Source of the DNA: Balneolaceae bacterium
GTDB taxonomy: Bacteria; Bacteroidota; Rhodothermia; Balneolales; Balneolaceae
Direction of reading: 5' to 3'
Assembly (NCBI GenBank): GCA_017640665.1
Contig: JAEPQE010000001.1
Location: 417,262-481,261, forward strand
Length of the DNA: 64,000 nt
The position numbers and the translations under genes are program-made. The notes below the pieces were generated by a model, which was not told the origin of the DNA, searched no databases, and was given only the letters and a program-made list of their open reading frames with translations. Of this stretch, positions 46,709 to 53,955 are shown piece by piece. Every line of letters begins with the position of its first letter. Position 1 is the first letter of the stretch.

Positions 46709-47422
46709 TTAAAAGGAAGCTCGCACTTCTACTTGAGCACCTTTCGAGGCAAGGAATTTGCTCCAGAACCTAGACATCCATAAATGGAGATCACTTGTCC
46801 CTGGCGTAATCAAATGGATGGTGAATCCGGATAAATCAGGCAATGACATATCCTGCTCAAAAGTCTTCACAATAGAGTCATAGTTCTCTATCAGTAAGGC
46901 AGGATTAGAGGCATAGGTGGTAGCATTAAAAATGCTGGAAGCCTCAATCAGGTCGCTAAACACAATCACTGTTTTGACTTCTGCTTCTGGGTCGAACTGG
47001 GAGGTCATATGCACCAATGCCCGATATAGGTTTGTAAGCCTCTGATCGGTAGGCTGACTCACCATGTAATCAATATCGCTCTTAGCTTTGGCAAGGAATT
47101 GCCTCATGTGTTTGGTGCGCTCCGAAGATGATCCAAACAATCTATTTTGTTCGGGCAGGGTGGCCACCTGTATTTCTGGAATTCTACTTTTTCCAAAGAC
47201 GGCTGTTCGGAGTATTACCCCTTTGGTTGAGTTTTTTAACTCCAACTGGGTTAGCACTTTCAGGAAGACTTCATCTGCGTCCAGGTAAGCAAGCTCATGG
47301 GAGCTGTCGCTTACATCCCGAAGGATGCCTTTCTCGATGGTTTGGGCTTCAGCAGTGCAAGCAATGAGCAAAAGAAAAGCCCCTGATAATAGTTTTGTAG
47401 TAAGTGAGAATAACGTGTTCAT
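46709..47422 (-). CDS. Exported protein with a von Willebrand A-like fold
   Basis: 237 residues. The N-terminal signal ends in LLLIACTAEAQ and could be cut either as a lipoprotein (Cys at about 22) or after AEA. The mature part alternates strands and helices, with TVIVFSDLIEAS resembling the central strand and metal-site loop of a vWA domain; the classical DxSxS motif is not clear (LRDVSDSSHE is a weak candidate). Found between two membrane-protein genes, it is probably an envelope part of the transfer apparatus. The function is unknown. Confidence 0.6.
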   Translation of the reverse strand: MNTLFSLTTKLLSGAFLLLIACTAEAQTIEKGILRDVSDSSHELAYLDADEVFLKVLTQLELKNSTKGVILRTAVFGKSRIPEIQVATLPEQNRLFGSSSERTKHMRQFLAKAKSDIDYMVSQPTDQRLTNLYRALVHMTSQFDPEAEVKTVIVFSDLIEASSIFNATTYASNPALLIENYDSIVKTFEQDMSLPDLSGFTIHLITPGTSDLHLWMSRFWSKFLASKGAQVEVRASF

Positions 47423-47441
47423 GGTTCGATGGTTTTTAGGG

Positions 47442-48200
47442 TTATGAGTCGGTGCGATAGGCAGTTTCTATGGCATGAGAGATGCGATTTCGTGCATTGT
47501 TAAGCACAGCGAGTTCATAGTTTCTCGCCGCCTTCTTGAGGTCGAGTTCACGTTGAAGCGCTGATTCTTTGTTCTCTAACTCCTTGATATGCTCGTTTAC
47601 CCGGCCTTCGGCTATAATTTTGGGTTTAGCCTCAGCTCGTTGGAAACGACCAAATAGTGGTATTAACTTATATTGGAAAGCCCGGCCGAGCTTGGACATA
47701 GACAGCCCAAATTTGGTGTCGTGAAACTCGCTTTCATCTCGGTAAAACAAATACCCCAAGAACACCGAACACATGTAGAGCAGGGCAATCAGACTCGTTG
47801 CCACCACATGGAGATTGGATTTAGTTTCGGTATCGGTCTCTACTTCCAAAATAGCAGGCAAGGGATCGTTGGCAAGTTGACGGGCTACTTCTGCTTGTCC
47901 AATGTAAATAAAGGATAGAAGTCCTAAGCCACAGCATATGGCTACCAGGCCTAGGCCATAATTTTTTTGAGCAAACAACTTAGCTGCTACTTTGGGCAGA
48001 AAGGCAAAAAGCACAGCCATACCCAAAGCCAGAACACTCCCGAGAAGTTCTCCCAGCCCTAACACATTAATATATAGCGGCCTGGAAAGCGTAGATTCCG
48101 TAACAAAAAGAATGGCGCTTATCAAAAAAAGCATCTTTTGAGACACCAAAAAGTGAGTGAGTGCTTTCTTTATCCGCTTATCATTGATCTTATCCTTCAT
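47442..48200 (-). CDS. Membrane protein with coiled-coil tail
   Basis: 252 residues from the ATG at 48200. About five hydrophobic helices (residues 20-165) are followed by a charged C-terminal coiled coil (about 205-250, HIKELENKESALQRELDLKKAARNYE would span it). An ATG 12 codons upstream is possible but overlaps the preceding gene further; with the chosen start the overlap is 11 bp. No family is recognised. It is a likely inner-membrane component of the same cluster. Confidence 0.6.
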   Translation of the reverse strand: MKDKINDKRIKKALTHFLVSQKMLFLISAILFVTESTLSRPLYINVLGLGELLGSVLALGMAVLFAFLPKVAAKLFAQKNYGLGLVAICCGLGLLSFIYIGQAEVARQLANDPLPAILEVETDTETKSNLHVVATSLIALLYMCSVFLGYLFYRDESEFHDTKFGLSMSKLGRAFQYKLIPLFGRFQRAEAKPKIIAEGRVNEHIKELENKESALQRELDLKKAARNYELAVLNNARNRISHAIETAYRTDS

Positions 48201-48624
48201 GATGCTCTCCTTTAGAGTTTGGATCATAGGTTTCATGTTCGTCTGACTGAGATTGCATCCGTGCTACTTTTGCATGAAGTCTGTCGATGCGGGCATAGGT
48301 TTTATCGGGAATGATTTTCAGTTCAGATTCGATGTAATCCTCAAAATGCTCGCTGACTTGATCCAGAGAATCCTGAACCTTGGACAGTTCAGTCTCTATG
48401 GTATGGATGGGGCGATAGTGTTTCGAATTGATCGCTAATTGAGCTTCATCAAAGGTCAATTCAGCTTGCCGGAGCGTCTCTTTTACAGAGATGCCTTTTT
48501 GTTGGTTGGTCCTGGCTTTTTCTGCCCATCTATCTTCCATCTCCTCGGTGGTCAAATTGAAGTAGACGTACCGTTCACCTCGTTTATGACCTGGAATCCA
48601 GTTATTAAATAGTGATGTTGCCAT
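48190..48624 (-). CDS. Coiled-coil protein, first gene of the minus-strand transfer cluster
   Basis: 144 residues, soluble and helical. The central half (about 60-115) has heptad character (LSKVQDSLDQVSEHFEDYIES). The C-terminus is rich in His, Glu and Ser. No family is recognised. It is the first of the minus-strand genes and lies divergent from the unknown gene at 48795. Confidence 0.6.
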   Translation of the reverse strand: MATSLFNNWIPGHKRGERYVYFNLTTEEMEDRWAEKARTNQQKGISVKETLRQAELTFDEAQLAINSKHYRPIHTIETELSKVQDSLDQVSEHFEDYIESELKIIPDKTYARIDRLHAKVARMQSQSDEHETYDPNSKGEHHEG

Positions 48625-48652
48625 ATCTTCTTTGCTTGGTTCTGAGTTATTC

Positions 48653-48671
48653 GAAAGGACAAAAACCTTTC
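48653..48671. repeat. Inverted repeat in the divergent promoter region
   Basis: GAAAGG (48653-48658) and CCTTTC (48666-48671) with a 7-bp A-rich centre, in the 170-bp gap between divergent genes. It may be an operator for the transfer cluster, for the plus-strand gene, or both. Confidence 0.3.
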
Positions 48672-48794
48672 ACAAGCAAAGTTCAGGAAAGCTGGCAGGA
48701 AGACCTTTTTGGAAAAATTTTATTTCCTTTTAGAAACCCTTTTTTTTATCGTAAAACCGAAAATGTATCCTCAAACCCTTTAATTTCAGCAGAT

Positions 48795-49505
48795 ATGGAG
48801 CCATGGGAAGAATTCTGGAACGATGTAGTCGAGTTTATCAAGGTGGACTACAACCAAGAACTACCACCCTCGCAGTGGACCGAAAGCATCATTCAGGATT
48901 TTCTGATTTACCAGAAAGAAGTCGTCAACGCACTGTTGGAGCAAAACCCCGTCCTTGCCGAAGTGTACGGCACGAGTAATTGGGGAACGGTATCGGCTGG
49001 AACCTTCCGCCTTATCTTCGACAAGAAAACAACGAAAGGGAACCCAAGCACGAGGAACGGATTTGCATTGTACATGGGGTTCCGCTCTGCCGAACATTAT
49101 TTATCGGTTAAGAGGGAAGGGAAGTTCTCGGGTACCGGGCAATACCGTAAACAGCGGCTGATGAACAAAAAAGAAGAAGAGGCGGTACCCGTTACTATAC
49201 AGCTCCCCGATGCAGATTTCGCCAAGGAGGACAAGGTCAACAAATGGATGCTCTATGAAGTAGCTTTTCTGTGGTTTGGGAAGGAACCGCCTTCTATCCA
49301 AGCACACTTTTATCAAATGACCCGGGAAATGGAGCAGGTAAAAGCAAGTCTTCATAAGGCTGTGGAATTAGGGTTTCTTGAAGCTGAAACAAAGGTGTTT
49401 ACCGATGGGATTACCCGCTTTCTCACCCGAGATGGGCTTGTCAAGTATGTGCGTGAACAAAAGCTGGAATTGCCCGAGTTCTTAAATGTCATGCTAAGAG
49501 CCTAA
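48795..49505 (+). CDS. Unknown protein, possible DNA-binding/replication role
   Basis: 236 residues from the ATG at 48795; the longer open frame (from 48612) begins inside the divergent gene. The segment VSAGTFRLIFDKKTTKG with NGFALYMGFRSAEHYL looks like a helix-turn-helix-type module that recurs at the start of various Bacteroidota proteins. The C-terminal part (EVAFLWFGKEPPSIQAHFYQ and AVELGFLEAE) is helical. It is the only plus-strand gene of the mobile backbone and sits next to the integration site. The family is not recognised. Confidence 0.55.
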   Translation: MEPWEEFWNDVVEFIKVDYNQELPPSQWTESIIQDFLIYQKEVVNALLEQNPVLAEVYGTSNWGTVSAGTFRLIFDKKTTKGNPSTRNGFALYMGFRSAEHYLSVKREGKFSGTGQYRKQRLMNKKEEEAVPVTIQLPDADFAKEDKVNKWMLYEVAFLWFGKEPPSIQAHFYQMTREMEQVKASLHKAVELGFLEAETKVFTDGITRFLTRDGLVKYVREQKLELPEFLNVMLRA

Positions 49506-49712
49506 TAATAAAATTAAATAGGCTTTTCGCTTTTTTTCGTTAGTTATTAACTACCAATAGATGTCATTCTTTGTGCACGGATTTTGCACGGGTTGAACCC
49601 TATGTTCGTCAACTGTTCATGATGTGTTCCCTATTTGTCTTTTGTACAAAAATCGCAAAAAATCGAGATTATCGAACTCCGACATGTTCTGTAAGTGGTT
49701 CTGAGCGGGTGA
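49506..49712. other. Non-coding stretch beside the integration site
   Basis: About 200 bp, A/T-rich on the left, with no open frame of note. It holds one copy of the TGCACGG-type arm repeat (49572-49591). The bases just left of the tRNA-Ser 3' end encode its CCA. Confidence 0.6.
49572..49591. repeat. Putative integrase arm-type site, left copy
   Basis: TGTGCACGGATTTTGCACGG, itself two direct TGCACGG units 4 bp apart. An identical 20-bp copy is at 49861-49880, on the other side of tRNA-Ser. The form (paired short direct repeats on both sides of a core) is that of arm sites bound by tyrosine integrases. Confidence 0.6.
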
Positions 49713-49715
49713 TGG

Positions 49716-49805
49716 CGGACACGGAGGGATTCGAACCCTCGATAGAGCTATAAACCCTATACTCCCTTAGCAGGGGAGCGCCTTCAGCCACTCGGCCACG
49801 TCTCC
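49716..49805 (-). tRNA. tRNA-Ser(GCT) used as integration site
   Basis: 90 nt with a long variable arm. Anticodon stem CTCCC/GGGAG with loop CTGCTAA (anticodon GCT), T arm GAGGG-TTCGAAT-CCCTC, discriminator G and an encoded CCA (49713-49715). The acceptor stem GGAGACG / CGTGTCC has one mismatch (G4 with G69). The integrase frame runs through the 5' half and stops in the anticodon loop. The mismatch suggests a hybrid tRNA made of two halves from different origins. Confidence 0.88.
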
Positions 49806-50984
49806 TAATTCAGTCTCAGCTTGAGTTTCAGCGCTTTTTGATCCGTAGGTCTTTTCATGCTGTGCACGGATTTTGCACGGATCGGTTAGGTCTTCTCTCA
49901 AACCAGTTGGGTATGGTAACTGATTAATCGCCTCAATCAAGCTCTTTCTGGGAAGATGAGTATAGTGCCTGCTCATTTCATTCGGAGAAGCATGTCCAAT
50001 AATTTCATCCTTGATCATATCGCTAACACCGCCCGGCCAAATCAGATGCGTAGAAACGCTATGTCGTGCCATATAAGGCGTTATATTAATCCCTGTTTTG
50101 TCTCTGGCATGATGAAGTGGAGAAGCCATCTGTCCTCCCCTATTGGAAATCAATCTACCTGCTTTATTGAATTGTCTATTATCAGGATATCTTCTACCTG
50201 ATTTATTCAGGAAAACATGTTCATTATTTTGTTGATGTAAAAAACTCAATAACGGCTTCAAGCACCTATGAATAGGAATACCTCTTGGCATGTCGGTTTT
50301 GGTTTCATCCAAAGCAATCCAATCGTCTTCAGGATAAAGATTTGCTGTTTCAAGATCATACGCTTCTAAAGGTCTGCATCCTGTCCAGAACAGAAAGAAC
50401 ATTACTTTTGCTGCCGGATAAGACAGTGCGTTTATAAACTCTATTGCATCGTTATAAGTTGCTGGCTTGCGTGATCTTGCCTTATTTTTTGATCGTTTGG
50501 GTCGCTGCCATTCTACAACTGGGCATAATGGGTTCTGCCCTCTTGTATTATGTTTCCAAACGGCAATAAATGGTGTCCAGAATTGTCGATTTTGTGTTTC
50601 AGCTGTGCAATGACCATACATTTCCTGACAAGCTTCATTTAAGCGCTCTTGGGTAACTTCTCTAATTTTCCAATGACCAATTCTCCCTATTAAACCTGTC
50701 CATTCATCGTCATTATATTCTCCCAAAAACCTTGGTGATCCTCCGGCTTTCAAATAGTTGAGAGCAGCGTCCAAAAATGTTGCGGAGTATGCTTTGCCAT
50801 AGATATAGGCTTCTCTTAGATCATTAAGTCTTTTCTCCCGATAATCTTTAATCCTGGAGGTGGGCGTTTTTAAGCCTTGGTGAGGTATTCCTGTGCTTTC
50901 GTAGATTTCCTGACCATGGATGGTGCCACGAAGGTACCAGTTCGGGGAGTTGGTTTTTTTAAAGATTTTAAGTTCGTTTGACAT
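49767..50984 (-). CDS. Tyrosine recombinase (integrase) ending inside tRNA-Ser
   Basis: 405 residues. A SAM-like N-terminal core-binding part (about 50-150) and a catalytic domain with Arg in FFLFWTGCRPLEAYDL, the second Arg in PYMARHSVSTHL (the first His of HxxRH is replaced by Tyr), IIGHASPNEMSRHYTHL with a likely nucleophile Tyr. The C-terminal tail PCKIRAQHEK is encoded by the arm repeat and DVAEWLKALPC by the tRNA 5' half. It integrates and excises the element at tRNA-Ser. A small excisionase-like gene overlaps its start. Confidence 0.9.
   Translation of the reverse strand: MSNELKIFKKTNSPNWYLRGTIHGQEIYESTGIPHQGLKTPTSRIKDYREKRLNDLREAYIYGKAYSATFLDAALNYLKAGGSPRFLGEYNDDEWTGLIGRIGHWKIREVTQERLNEACQEMYGHCTAETQNRQFWTPFIAVWKHNTRGQNPLCPVVEWQRPKRSKNKARSRKPATYNDAIEFINALSYPAAKVMFFLFWTGCRPLEAYDLETANLYPEDDWIALDETKTDMPRGIPIHRCLKPLLSFLHQQNNEHVFLNKSGRRYPDNRQFNKAGRLISNRGGQMASPLHHARDKTGINITPYMARHSVSTHLIWPGGVSDMIKDEIIGHASPNEMSRHYTHLPRKSLIEAINQLPYPTGLREDLTDPCKIRAQHEKTYGSKSAETQAETELGDVAEWLKALPC
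49861..49880. repeat. Putative integrase arm-type site, right copy
   Basis: Identical to 49572-49591 over 20 bp, inside the 3' coding part of the integrase gene, 55 bp from the tRNA-Ser 5' end. Confidence 0.6.
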
Positions 50985-51169
50985 CGTATTAATTCTACCA
51001 CTTCATCCTTGGGGATACACCAGATTTCCTTCTTTTCGATATAAAATACATGTGGAATCTTTCTAGAATCCCGAATCATCTTTCTGACCTTTCGTTTCTG
51101 TGCAAGCTGAGAAAGATCTGTCAACGGCTTTCCAATTTGTTGCGCTATCTCGATTTCATTTAAAAGCAT
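50870..51169 (-). CDS. Small putative excisionase/DNA-binding protein
   Basis: 99 residues, basic. The N-terminal LLNEIEIAQQIGKPLTDLSQLAQKRKV reads like a helix-turn-helix, followed by a strand pair (HVFYIEKKEIWCIPKDEVVELI) like the wing of excisionase-type proteins. Its last 115 bp overlap the integrase gene in another frame, so the final ~35 residues may be dispensable. It is immediately upstream of int, and a TAGGA-N6-TCCTA palindrome lies 2 bp before its start codon. Confidence 0.55.
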   Translation of the reverse strand: MLLNEIEIAQQIGKPLTDLSQLAQKRKVRKMIRDSRKIPHVFYIEKKEIWCIPKDEVVELIRCQTNLKSLKKPTPRTGTFVAPSMVRKSTKAQEYLTKA

Positions 51170-51171
51170 AC

Positions 51172-51187
51172 TAGGACTTTAATCCTA
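51172..51187. promoter_or_regulatory. TAGGA-N6-TCCTA operator candidate before int unit
   Basis: Perfect arms TAGGA (51172-51176) and TCCTA (51183-51187), centre CTTTAA. The same arms and spacing occur at 53462-53477, and a near copy at 45931. Its place against the start codon fits a repressor site. Confidence 0.5.
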
Positions 51188-51476
51188 TAGCGCAGATTTG
51201 TCAATAATGAAGTTTCTTTGGTTTAGGCTGTGGAACTGATCTAAGTAGCAAAAACGGATCACTGAAACGGGTAGAATTCAGGGAATTGATCTCCCCTGAC
51301 GTGGTGTGTGATAGAAAAATGAGTGGATTGACCTTTACTATGTTCGGGCTGGTTCTGCTGACCTCTTAATGCATCAGGAAGGTACTTAACGGCTACAAAA
51401 TGAGGAGCGAATTTGTTACAGGTCGATTGGCCTAAAGCAATACACTATTTAGCTCCTGTCGCAATCAATTTAGTCC

Positions 51477-51493
51477 ATCGTTCTAAGAACGAT
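51477..51493. repeat. Perfect 17-bp palindrome
   Basis: ATCGTTCT and AGAACGAT around a single A. It lies in the middle of a non-coding stretch of the mobile backbone; it could be a regulator-binding or resolution site. Confidence 0.4.
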
Positions 51494-51605
51494 GTCCATA
51501 TTACGAGATTAAGTATGAGAAAGTGAATGGTGAATAGAATGAGAAAGCGCGAATGCACTCAAAATTTAAAAGATAAGAAGTCAGTGCTTTAATCTGATGG
51601 TGAGT

Positions 51606-52040
51606 TTAAAAATCACTCATCATGGAATGGAAGCCTTCATTGGTAATAATCAGATGGTCCTTCAGCTCAACTTGCAGAATTCGACCTGCTTCATAAAACT
51701 GTTTCGTAAGTCCGATATCTGCCTGACTTGGTTTCAGGCTGCCCGATGGATGGTTATGGGCAAGTAACAAACTATCTGCTCGTCTTTTTAATGCCATTGC
51801 AAATACAATTCTTAGATCCACGACGGTTCCATTCATTCCTCCTTTAGAAATGGAGGCAATGGACATGACTCTCAGCTGTCTGTCTAAAAACATGGCTTTA
51901 CATTCTTCCAGTAGTTCAATCTGATCCTGATCCCAGCTTTTTAAAAAGACACTGTACGCATCCTCAGCACAGGAGATCCTTGGGCGATCCGCAGCCTTTA
52001 TTTTATTTGTGTAGGTGAGTTTTACTTCTTCGATCTTCAT
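51606..52040 (-). CDS. RadC-family JAB-domain protein
   Basis: 144 residues consisting only of the JAB/MPN domain. The metal motif is present as HNHPSGSLKPSQAD (His-x-His...Asp), with a preceding Glu-containing strand; the N-terminal HhH part of full-length RadC is missing, as is usual for plasmid and ICE copies. The function is unproven. A strong Shine-Dalgarno (GAGGAG) precedes the ATG, unlike the chromosomal genes. Confidence 0.88.
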   Translation of the reverse strand: MKIEEVKLTYTNKIKAADRPRISCAEDAYSVFLKSWDQDQIELLEECKAMFLDRQLRVMSIASISKGGMNGTVVDLRIVFAMALKRRADSLLLAHNHPSGSLKPSQADIGLTKQFYEAGRILQVELKDHLIITNEGFHSMMSDF

Positions 52041-52052
52041 TGAATACGCTCC

Positions 52053-52394
52053 TCAAAGTAGCCCTAATTCGTTACCTAATTGAAAGGCAGTCTCTTCAAA
52101 AGCGAACCAGGCTAGCGTATTTTTGAGGTCGCTTCCTAATTGGATCTGCAAGCCCGTATTTTCTTCATACTCCAGCCGGAGATCATTGATATCCTCATAA
52201 TGGCAATCAAAAAATTGGTGGGTTTGATGGTAATAGATCAAAGAACCTACCATCCCGGAGATGCAACCATGTGAAGAGAGGTCATTAAAAAAGTGAGACA
52301 GGTTTTCGTGATCCAGAGCTTCTTCGGCTACAAATGCTTGTATAGAGGTTGGCTTTTCCTTAATGATCTTTTTTAATTTTTTCCTGGGTTTCAT
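52053..52394 (-). CDS. Plasmid/ICE-type hypothetical protein
   Basis: 113 residues. A basic N-terminus (PRKKLKKIIKEK) is followed by a compact helical domain with SSHGCISGMVGSLIYYHQTHQFFDCHYEDI. The type is common on mobile elements beside RadC and SSB genes, but I cannot give a function. It is 12 bp from the radC-like gene. An AAGGA Shine-Dalgarno lies before the start. Confidence 0.65.
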   Translation of the reverse strand: MKPRKKLKKIIKEKPTSIQAFVAEEALDHENLSHFFNDLSSHGCISGMVGSLIYYHQTHQFFDCHYEDINDLRLEYEENTGLQIQLGSDLKNTLAWFAFEETAFQLGNELGLL

Positions 52395-52410
52395 TCATTT
52401 TGTCCTTGAT

Positions 52411-52441
52411 AAAAAAAGGAGGAAGCAGTAACGCTTCCTCC
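52411..52441 (-). terminator. Rho-independent terminator after ssb
   Basis: On the minus strand: a 9-bp perfect GC-rich stem GGAGGAAGC / GCTTCCTCC with a 6-base loop, followed by seven T. It separates the ssb transcript from the two genes downstream. Confidence 0.88.
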
Positions 52442-52457
52442 ATAGAGTTGAAAGGCC

Positions 52458-52856
52458 CTATGCGGGAACTGGATTGCTTTCTTCGGAGGTGTTCTTCTTA
52501 ACCACTTTCCAAGCAAAGGTGGTTACGGCCGTTTCTTTATGACCTTCCGGGGTATCCACACTTTTGGAGCTATCCTCCCCTTTCACGTATGCCCAATCTC
52601 CTTTCTTAAGTTCTTTGGCAATGTTAAAGGCTTCTTCCAGATTATGAGAAACCAGAACATTGAAGTAGTTGACCAGATTTTTTACCTCTCCATCTTGTTC
52701 ATATTGCTTGTTGGTACCGATGCGGAATTTCACATATCTACCTTCTGCGACAAGCTCTGCATCTTTTACCAGTCTCCCGGATTTCATCGAGATATTGGTA
52801 TCTGCAAATAGTTTCTCTTGGTTTTCATTGTGTTGCTTTACGTTGTTGTCTGACAT
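52458..52856 (-). CDS. ssb: Single-stranded DNA-binding protein, mobile-element type
   Basis: 132 residues with one OB fold (GRLVKDAELVAEGRYVKFRIGTN, VNYFNVLVSHN, KKGDWAYVKGE). The acidic DDIPF tail of housekeeping SSB is missing; the end is NPVPA. It probably protects the transferred strand. A strong Shine-Dalgarno (AAGGAG) stands 9 bp before the ATG. The 216-bp leader upstream is unusually structured. Confidence 0.82.
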   Translation of the reverse strand: MSDNNVKQHNENQEKLFADTNISMKSGRLVKDAELVAEGRYVKFRIGTNKQYEQDGEVKNLVNYFNVLVSHNLEEAFNIAKELKKGDWAYVKGEDSSKSVDTPEGHKETAVTTFAWKVVKKNTSEESNPVPA

Positions 52857-53072
52857 TGTTTTCTCCTTTATGTCATTGGTTTATAAAACCCGTTAATAAA
52901 CGGGGTATGGGGTCGCCATACCCCTTGCCATGTGGCGAACAGGGGGTGAGCAGAGCGCAAGGTCAAAAAAACTGAAAAGGGGGATCACCCACTTTGCACA
53001 AATGCAATGCGGAAAAGTGGGGAAAACTGTTTTTTTGCTTGTATAACCTTGAGCGTCGCGAGGGGGAACGCC
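52857..53072. other. Structured 216-bp leader upstream of ssb
   Basis: GC-rich compared with its surroundings, with several hairpins. CCCGTT-AATA-AACGGG (52889-52904) and the perfect 9-bp stem GGGGTATGG/CCATACCCC (52902-52924) share bases, so only one can form at a time. A third, CCCACTTT/AAAGTGGG (52988-53021), contains an inner GCA/TGC and is followed by a T run (53030-53036). No ORF is visible. It could be a leader RNA, a small RNA or a replication/transfer origin. Confidence 0.55.
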
Positions 53073-53420
53073 CTAAAGCACGGCCTTAGCTTTGGTTAAG
53101 CACTCTGCTCTTGATAGTTCCATGGATTTGGTTGCCATTGTAATCATATCAGCCATGGTTGGCATCCTGCCACTCAAGATGAATGAGCACAGGGAATCTG
53201 CGTAATGATCCAACGCTTTTCTCCAGTCTATGAAATGTTCTCCGGATAGATCTTCAAAGGTATCAAAGACCCTTCCGGCATCCGCGCTGATATCACAAAG
53301 CATGTCTTCAAAAGACATATCCTTTTTCAGTAGTACTTCATAATCATTGGCTCGATTGATTGAATATAGTTTTCCTGAAATTCGGGCTACTATTTCCCCG
53401 TAATACAATGTTGTGTTCAT
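53073..53420 (-). CDS. Hypothetical protein of the mobile backbone
   Basis: 115 residues, mixed, with helical segments (FEDMLCDISADAGRVFDTFEDL and ADMITMATKSMEL). No family is recognised. A good Shine-Dalgarno (AAGGGAG) and the TAGGA-N6-TCCTA palindrome lie upstream. It precedes the structured ssb leader. Confidence 0.6.
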   Translation of the reverse strand: MNTTLYYGEIVARISGKLYSINRANDYEVLLKKDMSFEDMLCDISADAGRVFDTFEDLSGEHFIDWRKALDHYADSLCSFILSGRMPTMADMITMATKSMELSRAECLTKAKAVL

Positions 53421-53461
53421 CTCTTGGTTTACTCCCTTATGTTGGATGATGAGTTATGAAA

Positions 53462-53477
53462 TAGGAAGAAAATCCTA
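53462..53477. promoter_or_regulatory. TAGGA-N6-TCCTA operator candidate, second copy
   Basis: Arms TAGGA (53462-53466) and TCCTA (53473-53477), extended to an 8-bp perfect stem AAATAGGA/TCCTATTT (53459-53480). It is 41 bp upstream of the gene at 53420. It matches the site at 51172 in arms and spacing. Confidence 0.5.
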
Positions 53478-53643
53478 TTTTTAATTTATGAGATGAGTAA
53501 TTATCAGCTTATCAAAAGTGCGTCAAGAAAAAATGTTCACTTTTTGTTCTTTTCTAGGAAAACTGCGGCTGAGCGTTCGATAGGGAAGAGAAACAAGGGA
53601 ATACAATAGTATTTGAGAGGCTGAAATTTTCCCAGAAAAAGGG

Positions 53644-53877
53644 TTATTCCTCAATTCCATCAACAAATTCTTTAAGAGTTATGTTGTGAATATCCAAGAG
53701 GCGGAGTAGAGTGGATAATCTAAAATCATATCCACTTTCTAACCTCCAATATTGCTTTGGCTCAATATCATTATCGTTTGCAAATGTAGCATAGCTTGTA
53801 TAACCAGCATCAACCCTAAGCTTCTTTATATGCTTACCTACTTTTTCAATTTCAATATCGTATTCGTCTGAGCTCAT
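53644..53877 (-). CDS. XRE-type helix-turn-helix repressor
   Basis: 77 residues with the lambda-repressor-like domain: VGKHIKKLRVDAGYTSYATFANDNDIEPKQYWRLESG, then LSTLLRLLDIHNITLKEF. It is a small regulator of the kind used to keep mobile elements quiet. Two similar palindromic sites lie in the divergent gap upstream, so autoregulation and control of the gene at 54065 are likely. It may also be the reader of the AGGA-N6-TCCT sites, but nothing in the sequence proves it. Confidence 0.82.
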   Translation of the reverse strand: MSSDEYDIEIEKVGKHIKKLRVDAGYTSYATFANDNDIEPKQYWRLESGYDFRLSTLLRLLDIHNITLKEFVDGIEE

Positions 53878-53912
53878 GGCTTAAAATCAAGAGCATATGA
53901 GAAAGCTGATAT

Positions 53913-53924
53913 GTCATATTTGAC
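53913..53924. promoter_or_regulatory. XRE operator candidate 1
   Basis: GTCATATTTGAC, an inverted repeat GTCA/TGAC with a 4-bp centre, 36 bp upstream of the XRE start codon. Confidence 0.5.
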
Positions 53925-53955
53925 GCAATATAAATTTTTCGTATCATCCAGAAAG

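Larger units (their letters stand above)
51170..51605. other. 436-bp non-coding region upstream of the int unit
   Basis: No plausible open frame is visible. It holds the TAGGA-N6-TCCTA palindrome (51172-51187) at its left end and a perfect 17-bp palindrome ATCGTTCT-A-AGAACGAT (51477-51493). It separates the radC-like gene from the int genes, all on the minus strand, and probably contains the int promoter. Confidence 0.55.

Noticed and set aside
49716..49805. tRNA-Ser as a broken pseudogene
   Set aside because: All arms, the anticodon loop, the discriminator and CCA are intact; one acceptor mismatch is not enough to call it dead.
51170..53072. CRISPR array or tandem repeats in the non-coding parts of the mobile backbone
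   Set aside because: There are palindromes and hairpins but no regularly spaced direct repeats with unique spacers.
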